From NCBI RefSeq assembly GCF_001545075.1, contig NZ_FCOB02000014.1:124001-188000 (forward strand): a DNA stretch of 64,000 bases, read 5' to 3'. Origin of the DNA: Caballeronia ptereochthonis (GTDB taxonomy: Bacteria > Pseudomonadota > Gammaproteobacteria > Burkholderiales > Burkholderiaceae). Positions 60,564-64,000 of this stretch are shown here, in pieces. A model generated the notes under the pieces. That model was not told the origin of the DNA. It searched no databases and worked only from the letters and a program-made list of their open reading frames with translations. The translations under genes were made by a program, and so were the position numbers. Each line of letters begins with the position of its first letter. Within the stretch, counting starts at the first letter, position 1.

Positions 60564-62270
60564 TCAGAACAGGAAATAGCGTTGCGCCATCGGCAGCACG
60601 GTGGCGGGATCGCAGGTGAGCAATTGCCCATCGGCGATCACCTGGTAGGTCTGCGGATCGACGCTGATGGATGGCTGCCATGCATTGTGAATCATGTCGG
60701 CCTTCGTCACATTGCGGCAGTTCTTCACCGCGACGACCTGCTTCTTCAACTCGTAGCGATCCGCGATGCGCGATTCCGCCGCCAGCTGCGACACGAACGT
60801 CAGCGACGTCTTGCCGAGCGCGCCGCCGCGCGTCGCGAACATCTCGCGGTAATGCACCGGCTGCGGCGTCGGAATCGACGCGTTCGGGTCGCCCATCTGC
60901 GCGACCGCGATCATGCCGCCCTTGACGATCAACGCGGGCTTCACCCCGAAGAACGCCGGCTCCCAGAACACGAGATCGGCCCACTTGCCCGGCTCGATCG
61001 AGCCGACCTCATGCGCGATGCCGTGCGTGATCGCGGGGTTGATCGTGTACTTCGCGACGTAACGCTTCGCGCGGAAGTTGTCGTTACGCGCGCCGTCTTC
61101 CGGCAATGCGCCGCGCTGCACCTTCATCTTGTGCGCCGTCTGCCAGGTGCGGATGATGACTTCGCCGACGCGGCCCATCGCCTGCGAATCGGACGAGAGC
61201 ATCGAGAGGGCGCCGAGATCGTGCAGGATGTCCTCGGCCGCGATGGTCTCGCGGCGAATGCGCGACTCCGCGAACGCAATGTCCTCCGCAATCGACGGAT
61301 CGAGGTGATGGCACACCATCAGCATGTCGAGATGTTCGTCGAGCGTGTTGACCGTGTAGGGGCGCGTCGGATTGGTGGAAGAGGGCAGCACGTTCGATTC
61401 GCCCGCCACCTTGATGATGTCCGGCGCATGCCCGCCGCCCGCGCCTTCGGTGTGATACGTGTGGATCGTGCGGCCCTTGAACGCGGCGATGGTGGTCTCG
61501 ACGAAGCCCGCTTCGTTCAGCGTATCCGTGTGGATGGCGACTTGCGTGTCGGTATCGTCGGCGACCGAGAGGCAGTTGTCGATCGCGGCGGGCGTCGTGC
61601 CCCAGTCCTCGTGCAGCTTGAGCCCGATCGCGCCGGCCTTCACCTGTTCGACGAGCGGCTCCGGCAGGCTCGCGTTGCCCTTGCCGAGAAAGCCCAGGTT
61701 GATCGGCCAGCCATCGGCGGCCTGCAGCATGCGCTCGATGTGCCACGGGCCCGGCGTGCAAGTGGTTGCGTTGGTGCCGGTCGCGGGGCCCGTGCCGCCG
61801 CCGAGCATCGTCGTCACGCCGCTTGCGAGCGCCTCGTCGATCTGCTGCGGGCTGATGAAGTGGATGTGCGTATCGACGCCGCCCGCCGTGACGATCATGC
61901 CTTCACCCGCGATCACTTCGGTCGCCGCGCCGATCGCAATCGTCACGTTCGGCTGGATGTCCGGATTGCCTGCCTTGCCGATCGCGAAGATGCGTCCGCT
62001 CTTGATGCCGATGTCGGCCTTCACGATGCCCCAGTGATCGAGGATCAGCGCGTTGGTCACGACGGTATCGACCACTTCGGCCGCGGGGCGTTGCGACTGG
62101 CCCATGCCGTCGCGAATCACCTTGCCGCCGCCGAATTTCACTTCTTCGCCGTAGGTGGTGAAGTCGCGCTCGACCTCGATGATGAGATCGGTGTCGGCGA
62201 GGCGCACGCGGTCGCCGGTGGTCGGGCCGAACATTTCCGCATAAGCGCGGCGGCCGATGCGTAGCGTCAT
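60564..62270 (-). CDS. ureC: Urease alpha subunit
   Basis: A 568-residue catalytic subunit splitting urea to ammonia and carbamate. Nickel ligands are seen as [12 protein letters not shown] (His135, His137) and the carbamylated lysine in [13 protein letters not shown] (Lys218, His220). The active-site flap is in [20 protein letters not shown]. All key residues and full length are present, so the enzyme should be active if UreD is supplied from elsewhere. It lies 16 bp after ureB. Confidence 0.98.
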   Translation of the reverse strand: MTLRIGRRAYAEMFGPTTGDRVRLADTDLIIEVERDFTTYGEEVKFGGGKVIRDGMGQSQRPAAEVVDTVVTNALILDHWGIVKADIGIKSGRIFAIGKAGNPDIQPNVTIAIGAATEVIAGEGMIVTAGGVDTHIHFISPQQIDEALASGVTTMLGGGTGPATGTNATTCTPGPWHIERMLQAADGWPINLGFLGKGNASLPEPLVEQVKAGAIGLKLHEDWGTTPAAIDNCLSVADDTDTQVAIHTDTLNEAGFVETTIAAFKGRTIHTYHTEGAGGGHAPDIIKVAGESNVLPSSTNPTRPYTVNTLDEHLDMLMVCHHLDPSIAEDIAFAESRIRRETIAAEDILHDLGALSMLSSDSQAMGRVGEVIIRTWQTAHKMKVQRGALPEDGARNDNFRAKRYVAKYTINPAITHGIAHEVGSIEPGKWADLVFWEPAFFGVKPALIVKGGMIAVAQMGDPNASIPTPQPVHYREMFATRGGALGKTSLTFVSQLAAESRIADRYELKKQVVAVKNCRNVTKADMIHNAWQPSISVDPQTYQVIADGQLLTCDPATVLPMAQRYFLF

Positions 62271-62286
62271 GTTGTTGATGTCCTGT

Positions 62287-62592
62287 TCAGAGTGGGCCCA
62301 TTACGAGGCCATTGAAGCCATAGACATGCCGATCGCCGGCGAGCGCGACGAGCTCGACCGTACGTTCCTGTCCCGGCTCGAAGCGCACGGCGGTGCCGGC
62401 CGCGATGTTCAGGCGAAAGCCGCGCGCCTTCTCGCGCTCGAACCTGAGCGCCGCGTTGACTTCGTAGAAGTGGAAATGCGAGCCGATCTGGACCGGCCGG
62501 TCGCCGTGATTCGCGACGACGACCGTCACGGTCTCGCGGCCCGCGTTGAGCTCGTGCTCGCCATCGTCGATGAAATATTCGCCGGGGATCAT
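62287..62592 (-). CDS. ureB: Urease beta subunit
   Basis: A 101-residue structural subunit starting [19 protein letters not shown]. It has [18 protein letters not shown] and the C-terminus FNGLVMGPL, all typical. Start ATG 62592 is standard for UreB. A TTG at 62610 overlapping the ureA stop could add six residues but is not needed. Confidence 0.96.
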   Translation of the reverse strand: MIPGEYFIDDGEHELNAGRETVTVVVANHGDRPVQIGSHFHFYEVNAALRFEREKARGFRLNIAAGTAVRFEPGQERTVELVALAGDRHVYGFNGLVMGPL

Positions 62593-62606
62593 CAGCGTCG
62601 CTCTTC

Positions 62607-62909
62607 TCAAGGAATGGGATGGTGGACGGTCACGAGCTTCGTGCCGTCGGGGAAGGTCGCTTCGATCTGGATGTCGGGGATCATCTCGGGCACGCCTTCC
62701 ATTACGTCGTCGCGGGTGAGAAGCGTGGTGCCGTAGTGCATGACCTCGGCGACGGTCCTGCCGTCGCGCGCCGCTTCCATCAGCGCGGCCGAAATGAACG
62801 CGACGGCTTCCGGATAATTGAGCTTCAGGCCGCGCGCGCGGCGGCGTTCGGCGAGCAACGCTGCGGTGAAGATCAGCAGCTTGTCCTTTTCACGGGGCGT
62901 GAGTTTCAT
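62607..62909 (-). CDS. ureA: Urease gamma subunit
   Basis: A 100-residue structural subunit: [40 protein letters not shown] and the end LVTVHHPIP are typical of UreA. It is the first urease gene here. The 112 bp upstream separate it from an ABC transporter gene on the same strand, so either it has its own promoter there or it is read from the transporter transcript. The usual Burkholderia neighbour ureD is missing at this place. Confidence 0.96.
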   Translation of the reverse strand: MKLTPREKDKLLIFTAALLAERRRARGLKLNYPEAVAFISAALMEAARDGRTVAEVMHYGTTLLTRDDVMEGVPEMIPDIQIEATFPDGTKLVTVHHPIP

Positions 62910-63021
62910 GGGCTCTTTCTTTCTGGAGCAGGGCAAATGGGCCTTGCAATCCTAGCATCGGATGTCATGCGGTTCAGGGCCTTTTTTGAAGGCTTTCCAT
63001 GAGCTTGCAGTGCCGTCGCGT

Positions 63022-63727
<706 letters not shown>

Positions 63728-63741
<14 letters not shown>

Positions 63742-64000
63742 TCCATTTCCTTTCGAGCGTGCGTGCGTAGCGCGTGAGCGGATAGCACAGCACGAAGTAG
63801 ATCACGGCGACGAGCCCATACACGAGGAACGGCCGGAAAGTTGCATTCGAAATCATCGTGCCGGCCTTGGTGAGCTCGGTGAAGCCGATGATCGAGACCA
63901 GCGCCGTGTCCTTCACCGCCTGCACGGCGAAGCCGACCGTCGGGCCGACCGCGATGCGCGTCGCCTGCGGCAGGATCACGTGGCGAAGCTGCTCGAAGTA
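63728..64000 (-). CDS. Polar amino-acid ABC transporter permease, C-terminal part (partial)
   Basis: The gene runs off the right end of the window; the last 90 codons are present. The EAA loop is seen as LRHVILPQATRIAVGPTVG, the cytoplasmic contact with the ATPase. Helices FAVQAVKDTALVSIIGFTEL and FLVYGLVAVIYFVLCYPLT follow, and the end is RKWNAAR. This is the HisM/GlnP permease type. An internal codon at 63979 could be read as a start, but the conserved EAA loop begins before it, so the gene extends beyond the window. Confidence 0.9.

Overview
The window is a high-GC segment of a Burkholderia-type betaproteobacterial chromosome (Burkholderia, Paraburkholderia or Caballeronia). The gene families, their order, the strong G/C bias at third codon positions and the content (wbiGHI-like O-antigen genes, an ogc protein O-glycosylation cluster, kdoO next to waaA, urease) all point there. 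Genus and species cannot be fixed from the sequence alone. Nearly the whole window is cell-surface glycan biosynthesis; no rRNA, tRNA, CRISPR array, integrase or transposase was found.

Layout. (1) 1-5404, + strand: end of an O-antigen cluster with a GT2 tail, a WbiG-like epimerase, a WecA/WbpL-like initiating transferase (WbiH), a WbpM/WbiI-like 4,6-dehydratase and a GT9-like protein. (2) 5409-8186, - strand: a LysR regulator, a PAP2 phosphatase and a GlxA-type AraC regulator. (3) 8511-39680: a large Wzx/Wzy-dependent exopolysaccharide (EPS) locus. It supplies UDP-glucose (galU), GDP-mannose (manC) and GDP-fucose (gmd, fcl), plus a GDP-mannose hydrolase. Assembly parts are a WcaJ-type starter, Wza-like exporter, Wzc-like tyrosine kinase, five GT4 enzymes, a Wzy-like polymerase and a Wzx-like flippase. 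Decoration and accessory parts are two acyltransferases, a GMC oxidoreductase, a lipoprotein glycosidase and two small exported proteins. A second GlxA-type regulator, paralogous to the first, lies directly before manC. (4) 40022-42533: an alpha/beta hydrolase, an ImmA/IrrE peptidase with a doubtful overlapping ORF, and a dienelactone hydrolase. (5) 42581-48149, - strand: a five-gene set matching the Burkholderia general protein O-glycosylation cluster ogcX-ogcA-ogcB-ogcE-ogcI. (6) 48615-54768: manB, waaC, kdoO, waaA and a GT4, for the LPS inner core. (7) 55066-58555: an unusual pair, a small three-helix membrane protein and a 1002-residue alpha/beta hydrolase-TM-WD40 protein. (8) 58610-62909, - strand: ureABCEFG without ureD. 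(9) 63022-64000, - strand: a polar amino-acid ABC ATPase and a partial permease.

How they work together: sugar nucleotides feed three separate undecaprenyl-phosphate pathways (O-antigen through WbiH, EPS through WcaJ, protein glycan through OgcI), each with its own starter enzyme; two flippases (EPS and ogc) are encoded here. The waa genes build the lipid A-core that receives O-antigen. From memory of Burkholderia cenocepacia gene order, the O-antigen and ogc clusters can be direct neighbours, so the EPS locus between them here looks like an insertion.

Best candidates for something new are the hydrolase-WD40 gene pair, a 618-bp inverted-repeat element between convergent EPS genes, and the EPS locus with its twin regulators, GMC oxidoreductase and lipoprotein glycosidase.
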